Below, piece by piece: positions 13,957 to 26,569 of a stretch of 64,000 nt of DNA. The notes below the pieces were generated by a model. The model did no database searches. It was given only the letters and a program-made list of their open reading frames with translations, and was not told the DNA's origin. Position numbers and translations under genes: made by a program. This stretch comes from Lingula anatina (Eukaryota; Brachiopoda; Lingulata; Lingulida; Lingulidae), in NCBI RefSeq assembly GCF_001039355.2, contig NW_019775434.1, positions 135,428 through 199,427 of the forward strand. Reading direction: 5' to 3'. Numbering within the stretch: the first letter of the stretch is position 1; the number at the start of each line of letters is the position of its first letter.

Positions 13957-14971
13957 GATTCAAAAGATATGCAAAAGTTTATTTTGTGAAAAAAAACAAA
14001 GATCTACTCCAAAGCAGAGTATAGGGTTTTGTGCAGTGTGAGAAATTGTAAACTGACCTCTTGGATGTTGACAGGAAAAACCAGCAGACTTTTGGAAGTT
14101 GTTCTTGAATGTGCCATAAGTGTTAAATGTCTTAGTGGTTGGTCTTACCAGAAATGTTACAGTGTCATTTGCACAAGTTCTTAATTTGAGCAGCATCAAC
14201 GTGTATTTGCAATTGGGGAAAAAAGCTTTTTTGAAAAATAGATTTTAATGGTGCTTGCAAAAATAATGACACATTAGATGAGAATTAATGGTTGTTTATG
14301 GAATTATTGTGCTTTCATTGAATCACATTGAATTATTGAATTTTTTGTGCCAATATGAGCACTGCTCTGTTATTAATTTACATGGCAACTGTGATAGATA
14401 ATATATTAACATGTTCATCTAGTCAGATGGTAAAGGTTGTGTATATTGGTGCTTGTATTGTGGAATTTGTAATTATATCTGACATTTGTGGATGTGATCA
14501 GCAATACACATGTATTTTTAATTAACAACAATATTGTTGGTGGATTGGGGCTTGCTTATCATCAAAGTTTGCTGTACCTTCATTATCCATTTGTGCAAAA
14601 AATACAATAGTTGCTCAAGTCCAATGATGTTACAGAATCTTTTTACACCATTTAACAAAAATGCCTAGTTTCATTTCGTTACTAAACACAGGAGGCGTAG
14701 TTTGTGTAGACCGCATTAATTACATCTTGAGAATGCCCTCATTAAATATTGTTACAATTTAATAGTTATATTTTACCCCAAAGTGCAAGGAATTTCTTTT
14801 TGGAGCAGAGGTATTTTCGGCAATTTTAGACAGAGTTCCTGTGCTACATTGTCTTAACAGTCTTAAACATTCAAATTCAGAATAATGTTATAGAATTTCA
14901 TAATGCTTATTTTGAATGGAATATTTCCCTAAAAAGGAAGAAACTTGTAAAATGTAAATAAAGATTTTATT
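13957..14971 (+). terminator. VPS13D 3' UTR with back-to-back poly(A) signals
   Basis: About 1 kb of AT-rich 3' UTR follows the VPS13D stop. A plus-strand AATAAA lies at 14957-14962, and a minus-strand AATAAA at 14966-14971, four bases away. The second would serve the convergent zinc-finger gene. Nothing else recognisable lies in this stretch. Confidence 0.7.
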
Positions 14972-15011
14972 GTTGAATCCCACTTATTCATGTGTTCACA
15001 AGAGTTTCAAA

Positions 15012-16037
15012 TTATTTACATATCATGTAAGTCTGTATTGGGAGGAATCAATTCTTGAAATCAGTCACCAAATGACCCTACATATGACAGCCCTTTTGTG
15101 TACTAGCTTTTCTACAGTAACTAATATTTCATTACATGTTGATTACATTATTTCTTAAAACAATTCGAATAGTAAATAAGTTCACCTTAAATCAGCAACT
15201 ATCTATGCTTTGAGATCTAGAACTTGTCATCCTGTGTACTGCAACTAAACCCTGCCGATTCTGTACACAGCTACATAAATATCAGAGCCAAGGCATAACA
15301 ATTGTATTAACATAATATTATAGTTAGTCTATAACTAATAAATCAATGTTCACGTTCAGTTTCTTACTTCTCATACTAAGATTCTGATTTAACTCTTGAA
15401 ATTTTACATTCAAAAAGAGCCCACTGCACACCTATTGCTGTAACTAATAATTCCATAAACAATTTTCCAACTGTCCAGTGGCTTGAGTTATTTAATAAAA
15501 CCCAATCTTAAATTCTGGTCCAAATAACTCCTGTTATTCCTATTATAACATAGAGCAGCTCACTTTCCAATGTTTGAAGTTATTTTGCTTCCTTTAAGAG
15601 ATTTTGTTGACAATGTTGCTAATCACCAAAATTAACCAGTCTATCTTGAGCATCTTGCTCAGAAGATGAGGCTATCCAGGTGAATAGCCTCTGTCCAGGT
15701 AATGTACTTGCCCCCCTCCCAACCTACAGACTTGGAAATTGAAGAAAAATTACTGCCTTATTCTTAGTGCATAACACAGCCCACAAAATTCTCTAAATTG
15801 AATGCCACAGGTTTTCATCCACTACTCCTGATGTACTACCAGAGTATTCTGAGAGCTGCTTCCTGGAGAATCATCTGAAGTAGTGAACTCAACTTTGTAC
15901 ATCTCGCCGTTTATTTCGATGTAATCTCCAGAAGACAGATTCATCAGCTGTTCAGCAGAAAGCTGAATGTCTGAGGCAGCATCTCCAATGATGGTTTTCC
16001 CTCCCTGCGCCCCGCCAGTCACTGACACAGCAGTCAC
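15012..16037 (-). pseudogene. Second copy of the zinc-finger gene's last exon and 3' UTR (probable false assembly duplication)
   Basis: This block matches 16672-17696 almost base for base; I saw three differences. It carries the same 71-residue C-terminal coding segment, here on minus 15822-16037. It stops exactly at the N-run 16038-16671. Two haplotypes placed side by side at a gap is the simplest explanation; a real recent tandem duplication is the alternative. Only one copy can be the functional end of the gene. Confidence 0.75.
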
Positions 16038-16671
16038 NNNNNNNNNNNNNNNNNNNNNNNNNNNNNNNNNNNNNNNNNNNNNNNNNNNNNNNNNNNNNNN
16101 NNNNNNNNNNNNNNNNNNNNNNNNNNNNNNNNNNNNNNNNNNNNNNNNNNNNNNNNNNNNNNNNNNNNNNNNNNNNNNNNNNNNNNNNNNNNNNNNNNNN
16201 NNNNNNNNNNNNNNNNNNNNNNNNNNNNNNNNNNNNNNNNNNNNNNNNNNNNNNNNNNNNNNNNNNNNNNNNNNNNNNNNNNNNNNNNNNNNNNNNNNNN
16301 NNNNNNNNNNNNNNNNNNNNNNNNNNNNNNNNNNNNNNNNNNNNNNNNNNNNNNNNNNNNNNNNNNNNNNNNNNNNNNNNNNNNNNNNNNNNNNNNNNNN
16401 NNNNNNNNNNNNNNNNNNNNNNNNNNNNNNNNNNNNNNNNNNNNNNNNNNNNNNNNNNNNNNNNNNNNNNNNNNNNNNNNNNNNNNNNNNNNNNNNNNNN
16501 NNNNNNNNNNNNNNNNNNNNNNNNNNNNNNNNNNNNNNNNNNNNNNNNNNNNNNNNNNNNNNNNNNNNNNNNNNNNNNNNNNNNNNNNNNNNNNNNNNNN
16601 NNNNNNNNNNNNNNNNNNNNNNNNNNNNNNNNNNNNNNNNNNNNNNNNNNNNNNNNNNNNNNNNNNNNNNN
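16038..16671. other. Assembly gap (634 N)
   Basis: This is a run of N between two near-identical blocks. No sequence can be read. Confidence 1.
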
Positions 16672-17480
16672 TTATTTACATATCATGTAAGTCTGTATTG
16701 GGAGGAATCAATTCTTGAAATCAGTCACCAAATGACCCTACATATGACAGCCCTTTTGTGTACTAGCTTTTCTACAGTAACTAATATTTCATTACATGTT
16801 GATTACATTATTTCTTAAAACAATTCGAATAGTAAATAAGTTCACCTTAAATCAGCAACTATCTATGCTTTGAGATCTAGAACTTGTCATCCTGTGTACT
16901 GCAACTAAACCCTGCCGATTCTGTACACGGCTACATAAATATCAGAGCCAAGGCATAACAATTGTATTAACATAATATTATAGTTAGTCTATAACTAATA
17001 AATCAATGTTCACGTTCAGTTTCTTACTTCTCATACTAAGATTCTGATTTAACTCTTGAAATTTTACATTCAAAAAAGCCCACTGCACACCTATTGCTGT
17101 AACTAATAATTCCATAAACAATTTTCCAACTGTCCAGTGGCTTGAGTTATTTAATAAAACCCAATCTTAAATTCTGGTCCAAATAACTCCTGTTATTCCT
17201 ATTATAACATAGAGCAGCTCACTTTCCAATGTTTGAAGTTATTTTGCTTCCTTTAAGAGATTTTGTTGACAATGTTGCTAATCACCAAAATTAACCAGTC
17301 TATCTTGAGCATCTTGCTCAGAAGATGAGGCTATCCAGGTGAATAGCCTCTGTCCAGGTAATGTACTTGCCCCCCTCCCAACCTACAGACTTGGAAATTG
17401 AAGAAAAATTACTGCCTTATTCTTAGTGCATAACACAGCCCACAAAATTCTCTAAATTGAATGCCACAGGTTTTCATCCA

Positions 17481-20400
17481 CTACTCCTGATGTACTACCA
17501 GAGTATTCTGAGAGCTGCTTCCTGGAGAATCATCCGAAGTAGTGAACTCAACTTTGTACATCTCGCCGTTTATTTCGATGTAATCTCCAGAAGACAGATT
17601 CATCAGCTGTTCAGCAGAAAGCTGAATGTCTGAGGCAGCATCTCCAATGATGGTTTTCCCTCCCTGCGCCCCGCCAGTCACTGACACAGCAGTCACGACT
17701 AGAGGATCAGAGAGGCGATACCGCCTCCGAATATTGTACCACCAGCTGGAGCAAGCGCATTTGTATAGACCCCCACATACACAAAAGAAGGGACACAGCC
17801 ACCAGTCTTATGCTTGACAAGCTGTAAAAATGCAATCAACAAGAATTTTCAAAATATGCAAAAAAATATATATAACTTAAAATGGTACAATCAAAGTTAA
17901 GGTNAGTGGCTGCAGGCATAGTTGGGACATTGTCTACCATAGGGGGAGCAGCACTCAGGGTGCCATCAGACTCAATGACCACATCCCCTGCCAGAGCCTG
18001 GAGACCCTGGATTGCTTCCACTGCCTCGTGGTGGACCACATTACTATCATAGGGTGACAAGGAGACGAACTGGCTCACAGTATGGCTATTTCTTCCTAGG
18101 ATATTTGGAGAGTTGCTAATAACACCTGACACTTTCTGCTTACTCATGAGCGATCGGGCTAGGTCAGTCAGTTTGACACTCTTCTCTTTATTGGTAATAG
18201 GGTCTCTTTCAATGGCAACATTTTCCCCTGAAGTGCCTTCTTCATCTCTTTGGACTATGGTGATACAGCTGGAGTCATCCACCACACAGCTTGCAGTACC
18301 ATCTTTCTTCAGAAATATAGAGATCTTGTGTTTCTTCTTCATGTGGTTGAACAAATTCCTGCGTTGCTTGTTGCGGTACTCGCACAACATGCAGGCATAC
18401 GAGGTGTAGGGGTCATCATCTTCTTCTGTATCCATTACATTGTGTTTGCGCATGTGAATGAGAAGATTGTTCTTCTTGGAAGTTCTGAAATCACATATGA
18501 CACAGGAATACACGCCTTCTTCATCCTGGGGGTGAACCTCCCCATGCATGGAGTGGACATGCTTGTACAAGTTTAACAGCTTGGCAAAGCTCATGGTGCA
18601 GTAGCTGCAAGCAAAAAGCTTATCAGCATTACTGTAGTCTGGAGGGTCGTACTTCTTGCGTGGCTTGCCATCGAGACTGGCATTCAAATCTGGCTTGGCT
18701 TCAAGGCTGTCTGGTGGGACCTCATTCACTGTCTCCACCTGGGGTTTGATTTTATCACTAGTGGCCTGTGTTTCTGCCTGTTGATCTACTTGTGTTTCTG
18801 CCTGCATTTCTGCCTGTGTTTCTGCTTGTGTTTCTGCCTGTTGATCTGCTTGTGTTTTTGCCTGTGGATCTGCTTGCAGATCTGCTTGTGGATCTAATTG
18901 TGGAGCTGCTTGCAGATCTGCTTGTGGATCTGAAGCAGAGGGCTGCTGGCTCTGGCTAGGATCAAGTTCTAATCCACTGATTGACTTCTTCCTAGATTTC
19001 ACTGCTACACTGATGTTGTGCTTAGACCGCATGTGGCGATACACATGTTCTCGCTGAGTGGCACGATACTCACACAACCCACAGGCGTAAGGTTTCTCCT
19101 TGGTGTGAGTCAACTCATGGCGAAACAAACGGCTTTGTGCTTCAGTAACAAAGGAGCAATGGGAACAGTAGAATTTCAGCTCTGGGCCTTTCTTGTGAAA
19201 TTTCATATGCTGCTTTAAATCTTTCCTTTTACTGGTGGTGAAATTACATATGTGACAGATGAAAGTGCCTTCCACTTCGTCCTTTGCCTCGTGCCTGCGT
19301 TTGATGTGCTGTTTCAGGTCGGGGTTCTCGTTAGCACAGGTGTAATCACAGTACGGGCAGGTGACTTTCTTTTCCTGAAAGAAAGCAAATAACTATAATT
19401 TATCACTCTATTCTTCTGTGCACATTTTTTCAAGATCCTTTTATAGTCTAAAAATCAAAGAATAGTTGAAATCTATAGCCATCTCCTTAAACAAAGTAGT
19501 GAAGATTACTTTCAACACACATAAAACATGTTTTGTGCACTTAAATTTTTTTATTCTATCACCTTTAATATTGAAATTGCACTATACTGTAAAATTTTTT
19601 CTACTTCCAACTTATGATTGCTTTTACTCAAATCATTAAGTATATATTCTTTACAATAACTGGCAAACATTTAACACCAGCAACAACAGTGATCAAGAGC
19701 AATATTTAAACAAACGGCAAAATAGGTGTTTCATTGCCTCTTGTATAATATCATTATGATGATTATCAAGTGCATGGTTTCTACATGTCATGCCTCATAG
19801 GTAGAAACACATGTTCAGTCCCTTTAGAAACACTTTACATTTTGATCATTTAAACACTGAAAGTTATAACATTACCTCATGCCTGTACTTGATGTGTCTC
19901 TCTAAGTGGATCTTCTGCCTGAAAGCCAGGCCACACTGCGTACACTTAAAATTCCTCTCATTAGTGTGCTGGGACATGTGGCGCTTCAGGTTGCTGCTGG
20001 TGGATGTCTTGTAGTTGCAGTGCTGGCAGACATGGGGCCGGGAGGCTACAGATTAAATGAATGAATATAACTGACATTGCATGAATGTAAGTACTGTAGA
20101 AAGTAATCACCGTATAACAATATTTCATAATATGTTCTGTCATTCTTCTTTAAGATACACTACACATTCTTATGCATAAACGACCAAGCAAAACTTACTC
20201 ATATGTATTTTCCTGTGCTTGTAATAATTGGTCTTCTTGTTTGTGATATAATCACATTCTTGACATTTGTACATAAACATCCCATCCTTCAGTACCACAT
20301 CCACATACACTGTGGTGTTCTAGAATAATGACAAGTATATTGAATTAGAACAGATATGTTCATATACCAGGGTTTTCCCAGGATTGGAGGTACAGGCTGT

Positions 20401-23337
20401 CCAAAATTACCATCTGTAATTTCTTACAAAATTTCAGGGAGTCCAAGTATGCCTGAAGCCATCATATTTCCAAAAAATCTATAAGCCGTCCAGCCGTCTT
20501 TGAAAATTTATATAGACCATCCACTGATGCTGGTGGCCATCCAAATGATGGCTGGACAGTTTGCTGGGAAAACCCTTGTCATCAACACAATGAGTAATCT
20601 TAGCCTTAAACTAACAAGGAGTGGTGTTTCTCTCCATGTCCACATTTACATGCCTCTTACACATAAACCTTTTTTGTCAGCTTTATTAGAACTTTTGACT
20701 GATAAAAACTTTTACATTATTTGGTTAATAAAATATGGCTTCATATTGAAAGACATGCCCTTTACTAACCTCCAACTCTTCTCCTGTCTCTTCCACCACC
20801 CCAGACCCCCCTTCCTTCCCCTGCTGCAGGCTGCTAGGCTTCACTATCACAATGTTGGGCCCCTTGCCAGCAGGCTGCATAATACGCGTCCCTTCAAAGG
20901 TCTCTACAATTGTTGCTGTTGCTGTCGTTGTTGCTGTCGTTGTTGTTGTAACAGGCACAGGGACATCAAGCTTCACACTGCTGTTTCCATAACTGTGGTC
21001 ATTGGAATTTGATGGTTCACCTTTATGGGGTTCCACCAGTAATACTACTGAATTGTCAGCAGCGGCTCCATTGCTGGGCTCTGTTGAGAAGAGCACAAAA
21101 TCAATGAAGTCACGTAAAGTAGATTTATGCCAAATAGGTAAATATACTGTATACACTATGGAAGAAAACAAGCTTAAATAGATCCCAAAACGTATCTTCA
21201 GATTTTTTCCGCATTAACTTTTTATTTACATAGATAACCCTTATTACTTATATTGGAGTTGCCAGCCTTTATATGCAATTAATAATGGACTTTGTTTTAT
21301 CTTGTTTAAATTTAATTTTTTTTTTAATTAAATTTTGTTAGGATTTTAATTTAGTTAGGATATTAATTCTTTATATACCAAGATTAAAGCAAGTTTAAGA
21401 TTTTCAAAGTAGAGCTGCTTGTGTTTCCTCATCTTCCTATAAATAAATCTAAAATCAGGAATTGCCAGACAGACCTCGAACTTCTGAATTCAAGTGCATT
21501 ACACCCAGTTGTAACATTATGTAATACTGTAATAAAACTCAGTACAAGCTCTGTTCTGACCTATCAAACCTACCTAGAAGCTCCTGCTGAGGGTTCTCCT
21601 CTGCCACCCCCTCTTGCTGCACTGGAGCATTCCCTGTGATAGAACTGAGCACATCAGACAGTTCCTGCAATATGGCTGCCGTCTCAGCTGTCTGCTGCTC
21701 CATACTTATGGCCTCTGCTGCTTTGTCAACATCTTCTGGCTGAGCAGTTACTGAGACTTCTTGGACTTCTGCAGTATTTTCTGTCTGAGTGAGGGCCTCA
21801 GTTTCATCTTTTTTTGAGTCTTCTGGTTTAAATAGAATTTTTTTTTCAAAATAATTGTGAATGACTTAGGAAGATCCCTGTTGCTTTTCATTTAATTAAC
21901 TACTATAACTTATATTTATTCAAAACATTAGTTTGTTTATTAATGTCACAATTTCCCTAATTTATCTCATAACATGAAATTTCCCAATACCACCTTATTT
22001 TATAAAGAGAAGACCCAATTGTTTATCTGTATCTTTAGATCACATTAACTGCAATATTAAAATGTACCTATCATCTTGACATGTATTTCCACAGTATCTA
22101 CTACAGCACTAGGAACTGGTTCAACAGGAACACTTGCCAAAGCATCAACAGCCTGGTCACCTTTAGCAACAGACATCTCTTTTTTCCTAGAAAGAGATCA
22201 TTCCAACGGTAGTTGAATGTTTTTTAATACTAAACATTTTAGAGAGAAACCTTTAACAAAAAAATTCAAAATTTATAAAATCAATAAACAATTTTTTTAA
22301 TTAAAATTTAAATAAATACTGAAGTATTTACAGCAGAGAGAACATTTTTTTTTCTTTTGCTTTTATGAATGAAATATCATACAGGGAATTATCTTTTTTT
22401 ACCTTCCTCCTCTTGCCATTCCTTCTTTGGTTTCTGGCGACTTTGCATCTTGGGCTGAAATTAAATAGATTTAAAAGTATTTTCATTTATATTACAAACC
22501 TTTAATTGCAAATTACGTTACTTCAATGGTCCACTAAAAAATTTCATCTATGCAAACATTTGGCTTCACTGAAGAACATAAAAACTAGGAAGAAATTATG
22601 AAAAATAATGTGTAACTTGATTATATAAATACCTGTTGTTGGTTTCTTTGCTGATTGCTGTGTAATTAACTCCACCTCCATGTCTTGGAATCTCTTACTC
22701 AAGACCCTTTTCCTGGAGGTCCTCCTCAGAGGGGATCCCAATGTATCAGACAAATCAGTTGAGTTTGAAGTTTCCATAGGCAAGGTTTTGGGAACCTGAG
22801 TTTGCATCTTACACTCATCTGTCTCTGTTAGAGGCTCCGTCTTTGCAGCTGACTTTTGGTTTGTGTCTGTCTGTTGCTCAGCTTGTTTCTGAACAGCATT
22901 TGACTTATCAGGCTTTTTGACAGGGCTGTTTCTTGTCTTTGGTGCTGTTACTTTTGCTTCCCTTGTGGTAGTTGCCTGTGCTCCAGATGTTGTGTTTCTT
23001 TTTGAGGATCTAAGAATAGTATAATAAATAAAAGCCAAATACTAGAAACTTAAACATCAAAAAGTGCAATTATCACCAATTTTTTGTTTTTGTAAATACA
23101 AAAGCACAGCGTAATAAATATAACATTGCAATAAAATTACCTTCCAACTTCAATTTTAGCCTGGTCACATTCTTTCTCAGACTTAACATCTTCCACAGAC
23201 TTATGTCTTGTGCTTCTGGTGGGAGTCACAGCAACTTTCCCTACTTTAGTTCTTTTACTTGGAGGTGATGAAGTCTTGACATCTTCGACAGTTGAAGCAC
23301 TGGCGGAACCCCGCTTTGACCTGGTTGTCATTGACAT
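17481..23337 (-). CDS. C2H2 zinc-finger protein with ten fingers, probable transcriptional regulator
   Basis: Coding exons on the minus strand: 23337-23141 (start ATG at 23337), 23009-22633, 22454-22403, 22186-22068, 21822-21574, 21080-20770, 20319-20199, 20045-19876, and a large exon from 19374 down to about 17905. The first eight sum to 532 codons in one frame. The N-terminal half is disordered and rich in Thr, Pro, Glu and basic patches, with no finger. Ten C-X2-C...H-X3/4-H fingers follow: one from the 20319 exon (CQECDY), two from 20045, four at the start of the 19374 exon, then a Gln-rich linker and three more. The end, with SAEQLMNLSSGDYIEI, is encoded at 17481-17696. The junction between the large exon and this end is unresolved: an N at 17904 sits there and no good donor is visible. 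A noncoding exon ends near 23960. I do not recognise the orthologue. A nuclear DNA-binding role is inferred from the fingers. Confidence 0.85.
18768..18948 (-). repeat. Coding minisatellite encoding a Gln/Ala/Asp repeat
   Basis: Twelve-base units (gatctgcttgtg and variants, read on the plus strand) run through the linker between fingers 7 and 8. They give repeats such as QADPQADLQ and QAETQAETQ. Unit length is a multiple of three, so copy-number change keeps frame. Confidence 0.85.
20368..20578. mobile_element. Short inverted-repeat element (MITE-like) in zinc-finger gene intron
   Basis: The left end reads agggttttcccagg, and the right end gives agggttttcccagc on the other strand. The 0.2-kb interior is non-coding. 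I could not find a convincing target-site duplication, so the superfamily is open. Confidence 0.5.
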
Positions 23338-24030
23338 GGTTGTGGGCAAATGTCAGCCAATGCCTATATTAAAACAAAATGAACACATTATGATAATTCC
23401 TGTGACAGCACAATGTAACAAAAAAAATGATACAAGATTATGCTCTAACCTTCTGGCCAAAATATTAGAATAAAGACCTTTGAACATATTTACATGAATC
23501 ATATCCTTCATTTATCTACCATTATCCACAGAAGTAGAGAAAACAAAACATGTAGGAGGGCGTAACATAAACGGGATATCAGTAGCACACCTTAACCACC
23601 AGATTATATCTGGTTTGATGAATTTTCTACAATTAATTAAACAAATATTAGAGGATTAAAATGAATTAAGTTTTAAGAAATAATCCATCAATGGATAAAG
23701 CAACGCGAACTGTTCTATTTGTCGATAACCTTGATCAACTGTGGCTCTCTGCAAACTCCCAGTTACGCACTCTAGGAATTCAAGCATTCGGCAGTTTATC
23801 CGTTGCTTAAGGACCTTGCACGGAATGCCTACACCTAAAATGATTGCTTTACAACCTTTTCAATTACTCGGTTTTAAGATTCTCTCCATCTAGGAGGTAA
23901 GAAAACATCGAATTCCATTTGTGATCTCCAGTGCATAAGAAGGCAATCTGTAAGCTTACCTTTGATCACGTCATGTACAGTCGTCCTTGGCTATCTTCAA
24001 CACTGAAAGCGTGTCAGCAGTGGTTTTCCG

Positions 24031-24390
24031 GGTCAAAATATTCTTTTAATTCGCTGTTTTAAACCAAAAGTTGCCTTCATCAAGAAAAATACAATATGTC
24101 TTCCAATGCACGCGCTTGGAAGTACATCTTGATTGGTCAAATTTGTCAGTCCCTGGGAAGGCGGGAGAAGGTTTTCTTGGTATTTTATGAATAATTAACA
24201 AATTGTTTTCATTTTTGTATTCAACAGATATAAAAACCATGTATCTGCACCAATGACTTATCTAGTATTGCCAAAAAAGCCCAAAAATATCAGACCAACT
24301 TTCACAAAAGCCATCCAATCATTGAGCAGAACGAATTTAAGCCCGATTATTTACACCTTTACTTTGACCTACTTTTGATTCGCCGTGAAG
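24031..24390. promoter_or_regulatory. Presumed bidirectional promoter between the zinc-finger and TPBG-like genes
   Basis: A minus-strand noncoding exon ends with a good donor at about 23960, and a plus-strand noncoding exon ends with a donor at 24448 (aaag/gtaaac). The two transcription starts must therefore lie within a few hundred bases. This is inference from splice sites; no TATA box was assigned. Confidence 0.45.
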
Positions 24391-25384
24391 CAGGTACCTG
24401 TTGCGTCGTGGTGTTGCGGACGGAATGTGATCTCAACATACTTTAAAGGTAAACAGATGGATTGTTTTGAAAAAGAAGTTCGCAGTTATAGCTTGTAATA
24501 TATTTTGTATTTTTTTAATGTTAACATCGATGGCCTGTGTGTATTTTTATCGCATTTTAAGATAATTTTTATTACTCCAAATTATCTTTTTGTCCGACAC
24601 TGGCTGCATGCACTGTTAGACTTGAGTAGCGCAGCATGGTTGGGTATACAAAAAATAACAAGCAGTGAAGTAGTATTGAGCTGGTGCTCGACATGCTTTG
24701 AAAATTGCACACTTGGAATTTTATAGTTAATCTTTTAAGGCAAATAAATTAAAGATATTTGATTATTATTATTATTATTATTATTAATTTATTTTCAATT
24801 ATTTCCAAATTGAAATAAAATAAGTTTGATGCTTGATCATTCTTCAATTTGAAGTCCTTTGCAAGACTTTGTTAAGCTTTATGTAAAATACTTGTAATGA
24901 AAATTTCAAAAACGGAGATAATGCTCAGAGCATGTAATATGCTGACAAGAAATGTTGATGAAATTGGAGGGTTCAACTGTCTTATGATGCGAAGATTGCC
25001 ATCAGATAACAAACAATGTGGGAAAATACACTTCTGAAAGCATGATAATATTATTATTTTTTATACAAACAATTTCATTTATTTTTAGTGAAGTTTCATT
25101 AGTTCATTGTATATAACCTATTCATATAATTTTGTGTTAGATTAAAAGACTTTTAAGTAGGCATTATAATTAGCTTTCATTTTATCTCGTTGGTTTTTTC
25201 TGTGGATTAGATTTTTACTGTGTATTGTTTAGGCAATCTGCAAAAAATGGGCAATTACTTTTCTGTAAGAGACATGTTTATGTTCCTATTGATTTTTTCT
25301 TGTTGGTATGCATTCAGTGCACTGACTTATATATAAATTCTGAGTTTTTTTTTTTTTTGTTCCAGGTTCGCCACAAACAACAAA

Positions 25385-26569
25385 ATGGAAGTGCTGCATC
25401 ACAGTTCTGTTTTCACTGTAGCTGCTTTCACAGTGTTATGTCTCTCTGGTTGGGGGATCAGTGCCCTGCCCAACCTCACCTGTCCCAAGGACCTGCCACA
25501 GGGGTGCTCATGTAACGACACCACAGCCACATTTACTTGCCGAAACACAAAATTTCAAAATGCCGATGTTCTAAAACAAGTGCCACTGAATGCAAGGACA
25601 GTTGTGTTCACTGGGAACAACATCCAAGAGCTTCCTATCAACGTAGTGGGAAACTGCTCCCATGACAGCACACTGCAGCATAAGAACTTAACCAGTCTGG
25701 ATCTTTCCAATAACAGCATCAGAGTGATACCAGGCCAGTCATTCCATTGCATTCCTAATCTAAGAATCCTCACATTGAATGAAAACAACTGGATGCTGGA
25801 CAACCACACGCGGGTGTTCAGCAATTTGGGCAGTTTAGAGACTTTGAACTTAAGGAATGCATTGCAGGATAATCCTAGCACACAGTATATGACTTTCATG
25901 CGTTTTATTTTGACTGATAGTAATATAATTCAGTTGAAATACTTGGATTTATCCAAGAATGAGATAGAAATTTTTCCCATTAATGCACAGGATATGTTGT
26001 GCAAGATCCCGAATCTCCAGTGGTTGGATCTGTCTAACAACAAGATTGGCTCAATAGGCACAATGAACCTGAATGTGACCTGCTCTAGCAAACTGAAACA
26101 TCTTAATCTGACTCAGAATAATATCTCAGTGTTGAAGTCAGAATTCCTGACTGCTCTGAAAAAACTGCAGCTCACCAATGTATATCTTGGTAACAATCCA
26201 TTTCTCTGTGATTGTGACTTACAGGATTTCTATAATTGGCTGAAGGTGAGTAACAGCAGTCACTTCGTTATTGACAAACAAACACTCCAATGTGAATTAC
26301 CAATACAACTGGCTGATCACAAGATTTTAGATCTGACCCAGGGTGAACTGGTCTGCTCAGAGGACTTCCCTCAGAAGTCACTGCCTGGCTCCTATGTGGC
26401 ACTTAGTGTGGTCTGTGGCATCCTGGGCGTACTGACACTAGCCGTTATCTACATGAACAGACACAAGGTCCAGGCATGCATGAAAAGGATGACCAAGCCA
26501 TTCAGACTTACAGAAGACACCCACATCGGCTACGCAGCAGTGCAGACCTCTCAGACAGGACAGGTGTGA
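25385..26569 (+). CDS. TPBG: Trophoblast glycoprotein (TPBG/5T4)-like leucine-rich-repeat membrane protein, 394 aa
   Basis: TPBG is a cell-surface LRR glycoprotein that dampens canonical Wnt signalling in vertebrates. Here a single coding exon follows an acceptor at 25365 and a noncoding exon ending at 24448. The protein has a signal peptide (about 1-27), an LRRNT cap with Cys 33, 41, 43 and 52, LRRs with LDLSNN-type motifs (about 65-270), an LRRCT cap beginning NPFLCDCDLQDFYNWLK, one membrane span (about 336-357) and a 37-residue tail. Many N-X-S/T sites lie in the ectodomain. The LRRCT-to-span spacing, the SYV start of the span and the YMNRHK end resemble TPBG (SYV...YLNRK). The cytoplasmic tail is not like the vertebrate one and lacks the SDV ending. 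An LRR protein of another TPBG-related family remains possible; the domain architecture is certain. Confidence 0.85.
   Translation: MEVLHHSSVFTVAAFTVLCLSGWGISALPNLTCPKDLPQGCSCNDTTATFTCRNTKFQNADVLKQVPLNARTVVFTGNNIQELPINVVGNCSHDSTLQHKNLTSLDLSNNSIRVIPGQSFHCIPNLRILTLNENNWMLDNHTRVFSNLGSLETLNLRNALQDNPSTQYMTFMRFILTDSNIIQLKYLDLSKNEIEIFPINAQDMLCKIPNLQWLDLSNNKIGSIGTMNLNVTCSSKLKHLNLTQNNISVLKSEFLTALKKLQLTNVYLGNNPFLCDCDLQDFYNWLKVSNSSHFVIDKQTLQCELPIQLADHKILDLTQGELVCSEDFPQKSLPGSYVALSVVCGILGVLTLAVIYMNRHKVQACMKRMTKPFRLTEDTHIGYAAVQTSQTGQV

Noticed and set aside
15967-16818. 283-residue plus-strand open frame
   Set aside because: It runs through 634 N and joins unrelated sequence; it is an artefact of the gap.
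18768-18959. Plus-strand Leu/Val-rich frame
   Set aside because: It is the complement of the coding minisatellite in the zinc-finger gene.
20725-21171. 148-residue minus-strand frame considered as a separate gene
   Set aside because: It is the zinc-finger gene exon 21080-20770 with intron read-through at both ends.
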